Part shown: positions 8,759 to 18,254 of the stretch, piece after piece
Position numbering within the stretch: the stretch's first letter is position 1
Layout: every line of letters begins with the position of its first letter
Origin: Methylotenera_A sp044222005
Lineage (GTDB): Bacteria > Pseudomonadota > Gammaproteobacteria > Burkholderiales > Methylophilaceae
DNA: 64,000 nucleotides
Reading direction: 5' to 3'
Assembly (NCBI GenBank): GCA_044222005.1
Contig: JBGANY010000004.1
Location: forward strand, 89,632-153,631
Notes under the pieces: generated by a model
Told to the model about the DNA's origin: nothing
What the model saw: only the letters and a program-made list of their open reading frames with translations
The model's database searches: none
Translations under genes and position numbers: made by a program

Positions 8759-9949
8759 TTGTCAATTAGATCCTCTGGTTACGGCGAAAACACTTTAGCG
8801 AATCCATCTGTCTCAACCGCCGCATCTAATGGTGTGGTAGTGTTGGTTAGTTTGGATTTCGGCGATTCAGATTATGCGGAAAGCCTGCATGAATTGCGTC
8901 AATTGGTGACATCAGCGGGCATGCAAGTGCGCGGTACGGTTGAAGGCAAGCGAAGCGCGCCAGATGCAAAGCTTTTTATTGGCAGTGGTAAAGCCGATGA
9001 ATTAAAGCTGATGCTGGAATCATCTGAGACCAGTTTGGTTGCATTCAATCATGATTTAAGTCCATCGCAACAGCGCAATTTAGAGCGTTTTTTGCAAGCT
9101 AAAGTGCTGGATAGAACAGGTTTGATTTTAGATATTTTTGCACAACGTGCAAAAAGCCATGAAGGCAAACTACAAGTTGAGTTGGCGCAGTTAGAGCATT
9201 TATCTACGCGCTTAGTACGCGGCTGGACCCACTTGGAACGCCAAAAAGGTGGTATTGGCGTGCGAGGCGGCCCAGGTGAGAAGCAATTAGAGCTAGATAA
9301 GCGAATGATTGGCGTGCGGGTAAAACAACTGCGCGAAAAGCTGGCAAAACTCAAGCAACAGCGTTGCATGCAGCGTAAATCGCGTAAGCGCTCAAACACC
9401 ATGACCGTGTCATTAGTCGGCTACACCAATGCGGGCAAATCCACCTTATTCAACCGCCTGACGCAGTCGGGTGTCTATGTGGCAGACCAGCTGTTTGCCA
9501 CGCTGGATACCACTTCGCGCAAAATGTATTTGGGTGATAACTATCATTCCGGCGGCGGCACGCTGGTTATTTCAGATACGGTCGGGTTTATCAAGCATTT
9601 GCCTACCACTTTGATTGAGGCTTTTGGGGCTACCTTGGAGGAGGCTGCACAGGCAGATCTGCTGCTGCATGTGGTCGATGTGGCCAGTACGAACCGTGAG
9701 GCACAGATCGCACAAGTGAACCATGTGCTGCATGAAATTGGTGCAGCCAGCGTGCCGCAGATTCTGTTGTTGAACCAGATTGACAGGCTGGATAACGAGG
9801 CGGGCTTCGAGCGCGATGAATATGGTAGAATCTACAAAGTGCGCGTATCTGCAAAGACTGGCGCCGGTTTGGAGTTTTTCAGGCTCGCTTTATTGGAGCA
9901 TCAGCAGCTATTGAAAAAATTAAGCACAGAAGAAAGTGCATATGCTTAA
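8759..9949 (+). CDS. hflX: Ribosome-associated GTPase HflX
   Basis: A 396-residue GTPase that splits stalled 70S ribosomes. The N-terminal nucleotide-binding domain ends with the conserved glycine-rich GGIGVRGGPGEKQLELD (near residues 162-178). The G domain follows with the P-loop GYTNAGKSTLF, G3 DTVGF and G4 NQID. It starts with TTG 3 bp after the hfq stop, so translation is probably coupled to hfq. hflK follows after 45 bp. Confidence 0.95.
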   Translation: MSIRSSGYGENTLANPSVSTAASNGVVVLVSLDFGDSDYAESLHELRQLVTSAGMQVRGTVEGKRSAPDAKLFIGSGKADELKLMLESSETSLVAFNHDLSPSQQRNLERFLQAKVLDRTGLILDIFAQRAKSHEGKLQVELAQLEHLSTRLVRGWTHLERQKGGIGVRGGPGEKQLELDKRMIGVRVKQLREKLAKLKQQRCMQRKSRKRSNTMTVSLVGYTNAGKSTLFNRLTQSGVYVADQLFATLDTTSRKMYLGDNYHSGGGTLVISDTVGFIKHLPTTLIEAFGATLEEAAQADLLLHVVDVASTNREAQIAQVNHVLHEIGAASVPQILLLNQIDRLDNEAGFERDEYGRIYKVRVSAKTGAGLEFFRLALLEHQQLLKKLSTEESAYA

Positions 9950-9994
9950 GGTTAACGTTTTATCCAATGTTTAGAATTGAGTTCGGAGTCATGA

Positions 9995-11179
9995 ATGATT
10001 AAGTTTCCTGGTTTTGGTCAACGTAAGCCTGTATTTGGTCAAAGAAACAATGAAGGGCCGCCTGATTTAGACGAAGTATTGCGCGATTTAAGCCAGAAGT
10101 TGAATAATTTATTTGGCCGTGGCGGCAACAGCGGTAACAATAATAATCGGACTACGGACGGCAAAGGTGTTGATGTGCCGATTGTACCAATTTTGGCGAT
10201 TATCGTTGCAATCTGGATGGCGACGGGTTTTTATATCGTCGATCAAGGCTCGCTTGGCGTAGTGCAACGCTTTGGCAGATTTGTGACTACTACCGAGCCC
10301 GGCCCACGCTGGCATTGGCCATTTCCAATAGAGACAAAAACAGTAGTCAATATGGAGCAAGTGCGGCGATTAGAAGTAGGTTATCGAAGCAGCAACGAAG
10401 GTTCTGGCAGTAAAACCAAAGTGCCTAGAGAAGCCCTGATGCTGACTGAAGATGAAAATATTATCGACATGCAAGTAGCTGTGCAGTACAAACTTAAAAA
10501 TGCGAAAGATTACATATTTAATAATCGCGATACTGATAAATCTGTAATGTCGGCAGCGGAAACCGCCATTCGTGAAATTGTCGGTAAAAGTAAGCTGGAT
10601 GACCTTTTACAGAAAGGTTTGCCGGACACCTCTGCACGCATGCAGGCGATTCTGGATAGTTATAACACTGGCATATTAATTACCAGTGTTTCTCGGCAAA
10701 AAGGTGCAGCGCCAGAGCAGGTAAAAGAGGCGTTTGACGATGTGAACCGCGCCAACCAGGATTACCAGCGTCAAATTAACCTGGGCCAGGCTTATGCCAA
10801 TGATGTGATTCCTAAAGCGCGTGGTAATGCATCGCGCCTGGCGGCTGAGGCAGCAGGCTACAAATTAAAAGTGGAAAGCGAAGCAACAGGTAACGCCAGT
10901 CGGTTCGAGCAGATTTTGACACAATACAACAAAGCGCCAGAAGTAACCCGCCAGCGCTTGTATCTGGATGCACAAGAGCAGATTTTATCAAACACCAGCA
11001 AGGTGATTGTCGACCAGAAAGGCGGCAATAGCTTGTTATATTTGCCATTAGATAAATTAATGGAAGCGACCAGGGCTTCAGGCTCTGGCGCGGCAACAGC
11101 TTCTGCGAATGTAAATAAGCAAGAAGAGTCAAATGTTGAAGAGTCGCGTGGATTAACCCGCGATCGGGACAGTCGCTAA
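9995..11179 (+). CDS. hflK: FtsH protease modulator HflK
   Basis: A 394-residue SPFH/band-7 protein. A glycine- and asparagine-rich cytoplasmic N-terminus is followed by one membrane helix (IVPILAIIVAIWMATGFYIV, residues 62-81), then the SPFH domain beginning DQGSLGVVQRFGR and a coiled-coil C-terminal part. With HflC it forms the periplasmic cage around FtsH. It is followed by hflC after 51 bp. Confidence 0.94.
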   Translation: MIKFPGFGQRKPVFGQRNNEGPPDLDEVLRDLSQKLNNLFGRGGNSGNNNNRTTDGKGVDVPIVPILAIIVAIWMATGFYIVDQGSLGVVQRFGRFVTTTEPGPRWHWPFPIETKTVVNMEQVRRLEVGYRSSNEGSGSKTKVPREALMLTEDENIIDMQVAVQYKLKNAKDYIFNNRDTDKSVMSAAETAIREIVGKSKLDDLLQKGLPDTSARMQAILDSYNTGILITSVSRQKGAAPEQVKEAFDDVNRANQDYQRQINLGQAYANDVIPKARGNASRLAAEAAGYKLKVESEATGNASRFEQILTQYNKAPEVTRQRLYLDAQEQILSNTSKVIVDQKGGNSLLYLPLDKLMEATRASGSGAATASANVNKQEESNVEESRGLTRDRDSR

Positions 11180-11230
11180 ACCTGCGCAAAGCGAGTCTGC
11201 ACAAAGAGAGTTTGAGAGAAGAGAGTTAAG

Positions 11231-12103
11231 ATGAAAAATATTGGAGTAGGTTTAATTGGGTTGATTGTGGCCTTGATTGTGCTGACGATGTCACTTTTTA
11301 CGGTCGATCAGCGCGAGTACGCCTTGGTGTTCAGGTTGGGTGAGCTTGTCGCAGTTAAAAAAGAGCCAGGGCTTTATTTTAAAGTGCCTTTGGTGGACGA
11401 TTTAAAGTATTTCGAAAAACGCATTGTGACGCTTGATTGGGAGCAGCCTGCGGAGATTGTGACGAGTGAAAATAAAACCATGACGGTGGATTCGTTTGTG
11501 AAATGGCGCATTATTGACCCCGCGAAATATTATGTATCGGTAAAAGAGGGCGGTGAAGCCGCTGCTGAAGACAGGCTTTCGCAAGTGGTAAATGCTGGTT
11601 TGCGTGATGAATTTGGTAAACGTACTGTGCGCGATGTTATTGCGGGTGAGCGCGGGGCGATTATGAGAAACATGAAAATCAGAGCGGATAAAGAAGCGCG
11701 CCAGATTGGCATTCAAGTGGTGGATGTACGCTTGAAACGTGTTGACTATTCAGAAGATATCAGCAAGTCGGTATATGACCGTATGATTGCGGAGCGTAAG
11801 CGTATTGCCAACCAGTTACGTTCTGAAGGTTCGGCGGCCTCTGAAAAGATTCGCGCCGATGCCGATAAACAGCGCGAAGTCATTATTGCAGAAGCTTTCC
11901 GCGATGCGCAAAAGATGAAAGGTGAAGGCGACGCCAAAGCGGCCGAGATTTATTCTAATGCTTACGGCAAAAATCCCGAGTTTTATGCGTTTTACCGCAG
12001 CCAGGAAGCTTACAAAAATAGCTTTAAAAGCAAATCAGACGTGATGGTGCTAGATCCAAGTTCAGATTTCTTCAAATATATGCGCAGCTCTGGCGGAAAA
12101 TAG
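11231..12103 (+). CDS. hflC: FtsH protease modulator HflC
   Basis: A 290-residue SPFH protein with one N-terminal membrane anchor (residues 3-23) and the motif DQREYALVFRLGE right behind it. The C-terminal half is a charged coiled coil (RIANQLRSEGSAASEKIRAD). It partners HflK. The AGAG ribosome site just before the ATG and the conserved MKNIG start support the chosen start. Confidence 0.94.
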   Translation: MKNIGVGLIGLIVALIVLTMSLFTVDQREYALVFRLGELVAVKKEPGLYFKVPLVDDLKYFEKRIVTLDWEQPAEIVTSENKTMTVDSFVKWRIIDPAKYYVSVKEGGEAAAEDRLSQVVNAGLRDEFGKRTVRDVIAGERGAIMRNMKIRADKEARQIGIQVVDVRLKRVDYSEDISKSVYDRMIAERKRIANQLRSEGSAASEKIRADADKQREVIIAEAFRDAQKMKGEGDAKAAEIYSNAYGKNPEFYAFYRSQEAYKNSFKSKSDVMVLDPSSDFFKYMRSSGGK

Positions 12104-12130
12104 TCAGTCAGAAAATAGGTTAGAAATCGC

Positions 12131-12316
12131 TTGAACAATACATTGCTTATGGCATTGGGGCTCATGCTGGTGCTTGAAGGGCTGTTGCCATTCATCGCAC
12201 CACAAGCCTGGCGCGAAACATTCAGGCGCATGATTGAACTCAAAGATGGCCAGTTGCGTTTTGTTGGCCTCATCTCAATTGTTGGCGGTTTGTTGCTGAT
12301 GTTGCTAAGCCGCTAA
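12131..12316 (+). CDS. DUF2065 (YjeT-like) small membrane protein
   Basis: A 61-residue protein with two membrane helices: one at residues 3-22 and one near the C-terminus (FVGLISIVGGLLLMLLSR), separated by the conserved PQAWRETFRRM loop. This is the DUF2065 pattern. It starts with TTG at 12131, 27 bp after hflC, and precedes hisZ, where this family is commonly found. Function unknown; a link to the HflKC complex is only suggested by position. Confidence 0.85.
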   Translation: MNNTLLMALGLMLVLEGLLPFIAPQAWRETFRRMIELKDGQLRFVGLISIVGGLLLMLLSR

Positions 12317-12357
12317 TTCTAGGTTACTGGTGCAAGCCGTTTTTAGAAGTTTGCTAG

Positions 12358-12363
12358 TATAAT
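12358..12363 (+). promoter_or_regulatory. Candidate -10 box close to the hisZ start (possible leaderless mRNA)
   Basis: A perfect TATAAT lies 7 bp before the hisZ ATG. A transcript starting at normal distance would begin at or next to the A of the start codon. No good -35 hexamer is visible at 16-18 bp, so confidence is low. Confidence 0.35.
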
Positions 12364-12370
12364 AACGGCT

Positions 12371-13534
12371 ATGCGAAATTGGTTACTCCCTGAATATATC
12401 GAAGACGTGTTGCCCAGTGAGGCTGCGCGCATCGAACAACTTCGTCGTAAGCTGCTGGATTTATTCAGGGTTCACGGCTATCAATATGTGATTCCACCCA
12501 CTTTGGAGTATATGGAATCGCTCATCACCGGCACAGGCCACGACCTTGATTTGGCCACATTCAAAGTGGTAGATCAGCTCACTGGGCGTCTGATGGGCAT
12601 TCGTGCCGATATGACGCCGCAAGCTGCGCGCATAGATGCGCACATGCTCAATCATCAAGGCGTGTCCCGCCTTTGCTACGCGGGCACGGTGCTGCGTACC
12701 AAGCCAGATGGCCTCGCACGCACGCGAGAGCCATTGCAGATAGGCGCTGAGCTGTTCGGGCACGCCGGTATTGAAAGTGATATCGAGATACAGCGCCTGA
12801 TGATTAAAGCCTTGCAGCTGCTTGGTTTGGAAGAGTTGCATATTGATTTTAGCCATGTCGCGATTTTTGAGAGCCTGGTGAAGGCTGGCAATATCAATGC
12901 GGATTTAGAACAGGCGCTGTACTCAGCGCTGTTAAGCAAAGACAAAGCGGCGGTAGCTCATCTGGCAGCCGGCCTGCCAAAATCTATTCAGCAGGCGCTT
13001 GTGAGTTTGACCGAGCTTAACGGTGATGTGGCGATGCTGGAGAAAGCAGTAAATGTGCTGCCGGAACTGCCGGAAATCAATCTGGCATTGGCCGATTTGC
13101 GGGCTGTTGCAAGCAAATTGAGTGATCTGAACGTGCATGTCTCGTTCGATTTATGCGAGCTACGTGGCTATCACTACCACAGCGGCATTGTGTTTGCGGC
13201 CTATGCGCAAGGTTATGCAGGGCCATTGGCGCTGGGCGGACGTTATGATGAAGTCGGCATCGCGTTTGGGCGTGCCCGGCCGGCAACGGGCTTTAGCCTC
13301 GATTTGCGCGGCGTGGTAACTGCGCTCGCGCCAGCCAGCCAGCCTAAAGCGATTTTGGCGCCGGAAGGGAATGACAAGGCGTTGCTCAATGAAATCGAAG
13401 CGTTGCGTGCTGATGGCCTGATAGTGATCCAGGCACTGCCGAATGTGCTGCTGAACGCTGCCGAGCTTAACTGCGATAGCGCGCTGGTGTTACGAAATGG
13501 CGAATGGCTCATCGAGGCGCTTGCCCAACATTAA
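12371..13534 (+). CDS. hisZ: ATP phosphoribosyltransferase regulatory subunit HisZ
   Basis: A 387-residue class II tRNA-synthetase paralogue that activates the short form of HisG in the first step of histidine synthesis. The HisRS-like motif 2 region is visible in RLCYAGTVLR and the RTREPLQIGAELFG block. It is clearly shorter than true HisRS and lacks an anticodon-binding domain. It is followed by purA after 31 bp, the usual hisZ-purA pair of betaproteobacteria, which ties histidine and purine synthesis together. Confidence 0.94.
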   Translation: MRNWLLPEYIEDVLPSEAARIEQLRRKLLDLFRVHGYQYVIPPTLEYMESLITGTGHDLDLATFKVVDQLTGRLMGIRADMTPQAARIDAHMLNHQGVSRLCYAGTVLRTKPDGLARTREPLQIGAELFGHAGIESDIEIQRLMIKALQLLGLEELHIDFSHVAIFESLVKAGNINADLEQALYSALLSKDKAAVAHLAAGLPKSIQQALVSLTELNGDVAMLEKAVNVLPELPEINLALADLRAVASKLSDLNVHVSFDLCELRGYHYHSGIVFAAYAQGYAGPLALGGRYDEVGIAFGRARPATGFSLDLRGVVTALAPASQPKAILAPEGNDKALLNEIEALRADGLIVIQALPNVLLNAAELNCDSALVLRNGEWLIEALAQH

Positions 13535-13565
13535 AAATATTTAAATTTGATAAAAGTAGTAAATT

Positions 13566-14885
13566 ATGGCAAAAAATGTAGTAGTGATTGGCACACAATG
13601 GGGCGATGAAGGCAAAGGCAAGATTGTTGATTGGCTGACCGATCACGCGCAAGGCGTGGTGCGCTTTCAGGGCGGCCATAACGCAGGGCATACGCTGGTG
13701 GTAGGGCAAGGCAATGCGCAGCGCATTTACAAATTGAACCTGGTGCCATCCGGCATCGTGCGCGCAGGGGTAAACTGCTATATCGGCAACGGCGTGGTGC
13801 TGGATGCAGGCCACTTGCTGAGCGAAATTGCCGCGCTGGAAAAAGATGGTTTGGAAGTGAAAAACCGCCTGAAAGTCAGCCCGGGCTGTCCGCTGATTTT
13901 GAGTCATCATGTGGCGATTGACATCGCGCGTGAAGCCAAACGCAGCGCCGACAAAAAGATCGGCACCACAGGCAAAGGCATCGGCCCTACTTATGAGGAT
14001 AAAGTCGCGCGGCGTGCCTTGCGCGTTTATGATTTATTTTACCCGGAACGCTTTGCTGAAAAACTGCGCGAAGTAATGGATTACCATAATTTTGTGCTTA
14101 CTCATTATTTGGGCGCGCAATCTGTTGATTTTAATCAGCAATACGATCTCAGCATGCTGCATGCGGCAGCTTTGAAACCGATGATCGCGGATGTTTCGGC
14201 TGAACTTTATGCTGCTAACGGTCGAGGTGAAAATCTGCTGTTTGAGGGCGCGCAAGGCACGCTGCTGGATATTGACCACGGCACCTATCCTTATGTGACC
14301 TCCAGCAACTGCATTGCAGGCCAGGCCTCAGCAGGCACGGGTGTTGGCGCCAATATGCTGCATTACGTGCTGGGCATTACCAAGGCTTACACCACGCGTG
14401 TAGGTGGCGGGCCTTTCCCTAGTGAACTGGATATTGAGTCAGATGGCGCGCCAGGCACGCAGATGTCGGTAAAAGGTCAGGAAATCGGCACCGTGACCAG
14501 GCGCAAGCGCCGCTGCGGCTGGTTTGATGCGGCAGCACTGCGCCGTTCGGCCCGTATCAACGGGCTCACAGGCCTATGTATCACCAAGCTGGATGTGCTG
14601 GATGGCATTGATGCGCTCAATATATGTACAGGCTACGAACTGGATGGCAAAGTGGTCGATTTACTGCCTGTAGGCGCGGATGATGTGGCACGTTGTGTTC
14701 CAATTTATGAAGTAGTAAGCGGCTGGTCAGAAAATACGTTTGGCGTGAAAACCTGGGATGGCTTGCCAAAAAATGCGCAAAACTACCTTAAGCGCCTGGA
14801 AGCCTTATGCGGCGTGCCAATTGCAATTGTTTCGACCGGGCCGGAGCGGGATGAAACTATCATCATTGAACACCCCTTTGCTTAA
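13566..14885 (+). CDS. purA: Adenylosuccinate synthetase
   Basis: A 439-residue GTP-dependent enzyme that joins IMP and aspartate to adenylosuccinate. The P-loop is GTQWGDEGKGKIVDW at residues 10-24, and the conserved GTTGKGIGPTYEDK and TRRKRRCGWFDA blocks are present. The length is normal. Its TAA is followed directly, without any spacer, by the TTG start of a flavoprotein gene, so the cofactor genes downstream may be co-transcribed with purA. Confidence 0.97.
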   Translation: MAKNVVVIGTQWGDEGKGKIVDWLTDHAQGVVRFQGGHNAGHTLVVGQGNAQRIYKLNLVPSGIVRAGVNCYIGNGVVLDAGHLLSEIAALEKDGLEVKNRLKVSPGCPLILSHHVAIDIAREAKRSADKKIGTTGKGIGPTYEDKVARRALRVYDLFYPERFAEKLREVMDYHNFVLTHYLGAQSVDFNQQYDLSMLHAAALKPMIADVSAELYAANGRGENLLFEGAQGTLLDIDHGTYPYVTSSNCIAGQASAGTGVGANMLHYVLGITKAYTTRVGGGPFPSELDIESDGAPGTQMSVKGQEIGTVTRRKRRCGWFDAAALRRSARINGLTGLCITKLDVLDGIDALNICTGYELDGKVVDLLPVGADDVARCVPIYEVVSGWSENTFGVKTWDGLPKNAQNYLKRLEALCGVPIAIVSTGPERDETIIIEHPFA

Positions 14886-15434
14886 TTGAAAGCAGCATCA
14901 ACACAGCGTCTTGCATGGGCAATCACCGGTTCCGGGCATTATCTGCGCGAATCACTGGACATACTCAGCACGCTGCAAAATGTAGATATTTTTCTTAGCA
15001 GAGCTGCGGCTGAAATCATCCGGCAGTATGGTTTTCAAGTGCAATTAGAAGAAACCGGGCATCGTGTATATCAGGATAAAACCGCTAGCAGCGTGCCGGT
15101 GGAACTGTTTTACCACGGCAAATATCACACCCTGGTGATTGCACCTGCTACTTCAAACACCATCGCGAAAATGGCATATGGATTCTCGGACAGCCTGGTT
15201 ACCAATCTGTTCGCACAGGCAGGAAAGACGCGCGTGCCCAGTATCGTGTTCGCTTGCGACACCGCACCAGAACTTGAGTCTGAGGCCCCACGTGAAAACA
15301 TGGTGAAGGTATATCCGCGCCAGATTGATTTAGATAACGTAGCAAAACTAGCTGCTTTTGAAGCCACAATAGTGGTCGCCGATATGGCAGAATTAACCCA
15401 CGCTATTCATGAACGTCTAATCGAAATCAAGTGA
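14886..15434 (+). CDS. Archaeal-type flavoprotein (AfpA/dihydromethanopterin reductase-like)
   Basis: A 182-residue protein of the flavoprotein (HFCD-like) fold. Visible family features are the N-terminal AWAITGSGHYLRESL and the central APATSNTIAKMAYGFSDSLVTN block that contacts flavin. Related proteins in methylotrophs accompany tetrahydromethanopterin genes, and the archaeal relatives include flavin-dependent dihydromethanopterin reductases, so a role in reducing dihydromethanopterin is likely but inferred. The TTG start abuts the purA stop. Its stop overlaps the next gene's GTG by 4 bp. Confidence 0.8.
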   Translation: MKAASTQRLAWAITGSGHYLRESLDILSTLQNVDIFLSRAAAEIIRQYGFQVQLEETGHRVYQDKTASSVPVELFYHGKYHTLVIAPATSNTIAKMAYGFSDSLVTNLFAQAGKTRVPSIVFACDTAPELESEAPRENMVKVYPRQIDLDNVAKLAAFEATIVVADMAELTHAIHERLIEIK

Positions 15435-16861
15435 AAACCGACAGCCTACTATTTTTGACAGGTAAACTGGCTGAGAAAAGCCTGCATAAAGTCTTGCAGG
15501 AAGTGCAGGCGAATCCCAAAACACCGCAATTCAAATACCGCGTCGAGCAAATTGGCGTGTCTGTGGCGGCGCTGATGACGCCAGACTTGATTGCGCGCCG
15601 CTTAAATAACGTTGGCGATGCCAACAAAGTAATTTTGCCTGGTCTTTGCCAGGGTGATTTAGGTGGTCTGCAGGCCAAATATGGCGTACCCGTTGAGCGC
15701 GGGCCGGATGATTTAAAAGATTTGCCGCAATATTTTGGTCAGCAAGGCCAAGCACCCGATTTAAGCCAGTACAGTACGAAGATTTTTGCCGAGATTGTCG
15801 ACGCGCCCGATTTGACTGTAGAGCAGATATTAGCCAAAGCTGCGCGCTTTCAGTCGCAGGGCGCGAACGTGATTGATCTGGGCTGTTTGCCCAACAGGCC
15901 ATTTCCGCATCTGGCAGAATCTATCCAGACGCTTAAAGCAGCCGGCTTCAAGGTCAGTGTCGATTCGATGGATGCCGAAGAATTGCTGCTAGCGGGCAAA
16001 GCGGGTGCGGATTATCTGCTAAGTTTGACCGAAAAAACCCTGTGGATTACGGATGCCGTGGAAGCAGCGCCGGTATTGATTCCTGGCAGGCCGGGCAATA
16101 TGCCCTCACTTTATCGTGCGATTGAAATCTGCCTTAAAAATGGCAAACCGTTCATTGCCGACCCCATTTTAGACCCGATTCATTTTGGGCTGGCTGACTC
16201 GATAATGCGCTATCATAAATTACGCAAAAAATATCCTGAGATACCGATCATGATGGGTATTGGTAATTTAACCGAGCTCACCGATGCTGACACCGCGGGC
16301 ATTAACGCGATTTTGTTCGGCCTGATCAGCGAGTTGGGCATTAACGCAGTACTGGCGACTTCTGTAAGCCCGCACGCTATCAACGCGATTGCAGAAGCGG
16401 ATGATGCGCGGCGTGTGATGTTCCGTGCAAGGCAGGATAACCGCCTGCCACGCGGCTACAGCAATGGTTTGCTGGGGCTGCATGACAGAAGGCCGTTTCC
16501 GTACAATGACGATGAAATCGATGAATTCGCAGCGCAAATTAAAGACCCCAGTTTCAGGGTTATGGTGAGTGAATCCGGCGTGCATGTATATAACCGCGAT
16601 GGCCATCTACTGGATATTGACCCATTTGCATTTTACTCGGGCCTGGGTGTAGAAAACGATGCTTCGCATGCGTTTTATTTGGGTGTGGAACTGGCGCGCG
16701 CGCAAATCGCCTGGCAGCTTAAAAAACGCTATGTGCAGGATGAAGAGCTGAGCTGGGGTGTGGCTAGTAATGCCCAGCAAAAAGCGGCAAAAAAAGCGCA
16801 CCGCGAGGCATCGCTCAAAGAAAAACAGGCTAGAAAAAGCGAGCCGATAAATGATTTATGA
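15431..16861 (+). CDS. Dihydropteroate synthase-like protein, DUF6513 (methylotroph H4MPT gene)
   Basis: A 476-residue protein. The N-terminal 150 residues match the DUF6513 part (LTGKLAEKSLHKVLQEV and the later DLGGLQAKYGVPVERGPDDL). The remainder is a dihydropteroate-synthase-like TIM barrel with GANVIDLGCLP, VSVDSMDAEELLLAG and IPIMMGIGNLTELTD. It corresponds to the orf4-type gene of methylotroph tetrahydromethanopterin clusters, thought to join the pterin and arylamine parts. The C-terminus is highly basic. The GTG start overlaps the flavoprotein stop and its end overlaps the next gene by 11 bp. Confidence 0.87.
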   Translation: MKTDSLLFLTGKLAEKSLHKVLQEVQANPKTPQFKYRVEQIGVSVAALMTPDLIARRLNNVGDANKVILPGLCQGDLGGLQAKYGVPVERGPDDLKDLPQYFGQQGQAPDLSQYSTKIFAEIVDAPDLTVEQILAKAARFQSQGANVIDLGCLPNRPFPHLAESIQTLKAAGFKVSVDSMDAEELLLAGKAGADYLLSLTEKTLWITDAVEAAPVLIPGRPGNMPSLYRAIEICLKNGKPFIADPILDPIHFGLADSIMRYHKLRKKYPEIPIMMGIGNLTELTDADTAGINAILFGLISELGINAVLATSVSPHAINAIAEADDARRVMFRARQDNRLPRGYSNGLLGLHDRRPFPYNDDEIDEFAAQIKDPSFRVMVSESGVHVYNRDGHLLDIDPFAFYSGLGVENDASHAFYLGVELARAQIAWQLKKRYVQDEELSWGVASNAQQKAAKKAHREASLKEKQARKSEPINDL

Positions 16862-17426
16862 AACCATTGTCATTAGTACAGACCTTGCCGGAAGCCCGCA
16901 CGTGGCACCGTTTGGTGTGCACCAGGAAGCCGATTTGGTTGTAATTTCACCCTATAAGCCATCCAGAACGCTTAATAATATTTTGGCGACCGGTCACGCG
17001 GTGATGAATATGACCGATGATGTGCGCATTTTCGCCGGTGCGCTCACCGGCAGGCAGCCATGGACTCTTACGCATGCCAATAGAATTAAGGGTTACAGGC
17101 TTACCGATTGTCTGGCACATACTGAATTGAAGTTGATAGAAATGCGCGATGACGCCATGCGTCCGCAATTTGTGATGCAAAAAATCGAAACGCAAAATCA
17201 CCAGCCGTTTAGCGGTTTTAACCGTGCTCAGGCTGCCGTGATTGAACTGGCCGTGCTTGCCAGCCGTTTGCAAATGCTGCCGCGAGAGAAAATCCAGACA
17301 GAAATGCAATACCTGCAAATCGCCATCGACAAAACTGCAGGTGAGCGTGAAAAGCAGGCCTGGGGTTGGTTGGTGGAAAAGATTGATAATTTTTATGCTG
17401 AGCAGCTCGGAGAAAATCAGGCATGA
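16851..17426 (+). CDS. DUF447 family protein (methylotroph H4MPT cluster)
   Basis: A 191-residue protein of the DUF447 family, an FMN-binding split-barrel-like group found in methanogens and H4MPT-using methylotrophs. Visible features are the N-terminal ETIVISTDLAGSPHVAPFGV and LAHTELKLIEMRD. Its exact step in cofactor synthesis is unknown; the tie to H4MPT comes from neighbours and from the known distribution of the family. It overlaps the upstream gene by 11 bp and the next by 4 bp (ATGA). Confidence 0.83.
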   Translation: MIYETIVISTDLAGSPHVAPFGVHQEADLVVISPYKPSRTLNNILATGHAVMNMTDDVRIFAGALTGRQPWTLTHANRIKGYRLTDCLAHTELKLIEMRDDAMRPQFVMQKIETQNHQPFSGFNRAQAAVIELAVLASRLQMLPREKIQTEMQYLQIAIDKTAGEREKQAWGWLVEKIDNFYAEQLGENQA

Positions 17427-18175
17427 CGCAGCTGTTAATCAGCGTCAGAAATATCGAAGAAGCCTTGCTGGCGCTAGAGATGGACGTAGATATCATCGAC
17501 CTGAAAGACCCTGATGTTGGCGCGCTCGGTGCTCTGGATTTGGTTACTACCAGACAAATCTTGCAGGTTGTCAAAGGCCAGGTATTAGCAAACGCTGCCA
17601 CAAGTTTCCATACGCTGGTGAGCGCTACGGTAGGCGAGCGTCATGCATCGCTAAGCGAGCTGGTGGAGGATATCAATGTTCGCGCACAATCTGGTGTGGA
17701 TATTATTAAAATCGGAGTTTCAGCGCTGTTTTATGGCTCTCGTTTTTTTGCTGAAATGTCCAAATTGGCGCATGCGGGCGTGAAAATGGTGGCTGTGTTT
17801 TTTGCCGACGAAAAACTCGATCTGGATTTGCTGCCGGCATTGCAAGAAGCTGGCTTCTATGGCGCCATGCTGGATACCAGAAACAAACAGCAGCATTTGT
17901 TCGCAATGCAGGCCAAAAAGACCTTGCACCTGTTCACACAGCTATGTAAAAAACATCATTTAAAATCAGGCTTGGCAGGCTCGCTTAAACCGCAACATAT
18001 TGAGATACTCAGTGAAGTCGGTTCTACCTATATTGGTTTTAGAGGTGGCGTATGCGAAAATTCAATACGCAATGCGGCTTTATCAAAAGCCAAGGTCATA
18101 GAAGTTAAGAATATGTTGCTTATACACAACAAACATGATGGAAAAGCTCGTGAAATGCTGCCTGGCGTTGCATAG
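17423..18175 (+). CDS. mfnB: (5-formylfuran-3-yl)methyl phosphate synthase (MfnB, DUF556)
   Basis: A 250-residue TIM-barrel protein. In methanogens MfnB condenses two glyceraldehyde 3-phosphates into the furan precursor of methanofuran. The N-terminal LLISVRNIEEALLALEMDVDIIDLKD in part, GALGALD, VDIIKIGVSALF and GLAGSLKPQHIE blocks are the family's conserved elements; the lysines of VDIIDLKDPD and DIIKIG are likely catalytic. In methylotrophs the product would feed the methanofuran analogue used by the formyltransferase/hydrolase complex. It ends the four-gene overlapping block; OmpA begins 79 bp later. Confidence 0.87.
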   Translation: MTQLLISVRNIEEALLALEMDVDIIDLKDPDVGALGALDLVTTRQILQVVKGQVLANAATSFHTLVSATVGERHASLSELVEDINVRAQSGVDIIKIGVSALFYGSRFFAEMSKLAHAGVKMVAVFFADEKLDLDLLPALQEAGFYGAMLDTRNKQQHLFAMQAKKTLHLFTQLCKKHHLKSGLAGSLKPQHIEILSEVGSTYIGFRGGVCENSIRNAALSKAKVIEVKNMLLIHNKHDGKAREMLPGVA

Positions 18176-18254
18176 TCAAGCTTGATTAAGTATAGTGTGT
18201 AGGTGAATGTTTGTATTAAAGATTGTTATAAGTTTACAACCGAGGAGTTTAAGA

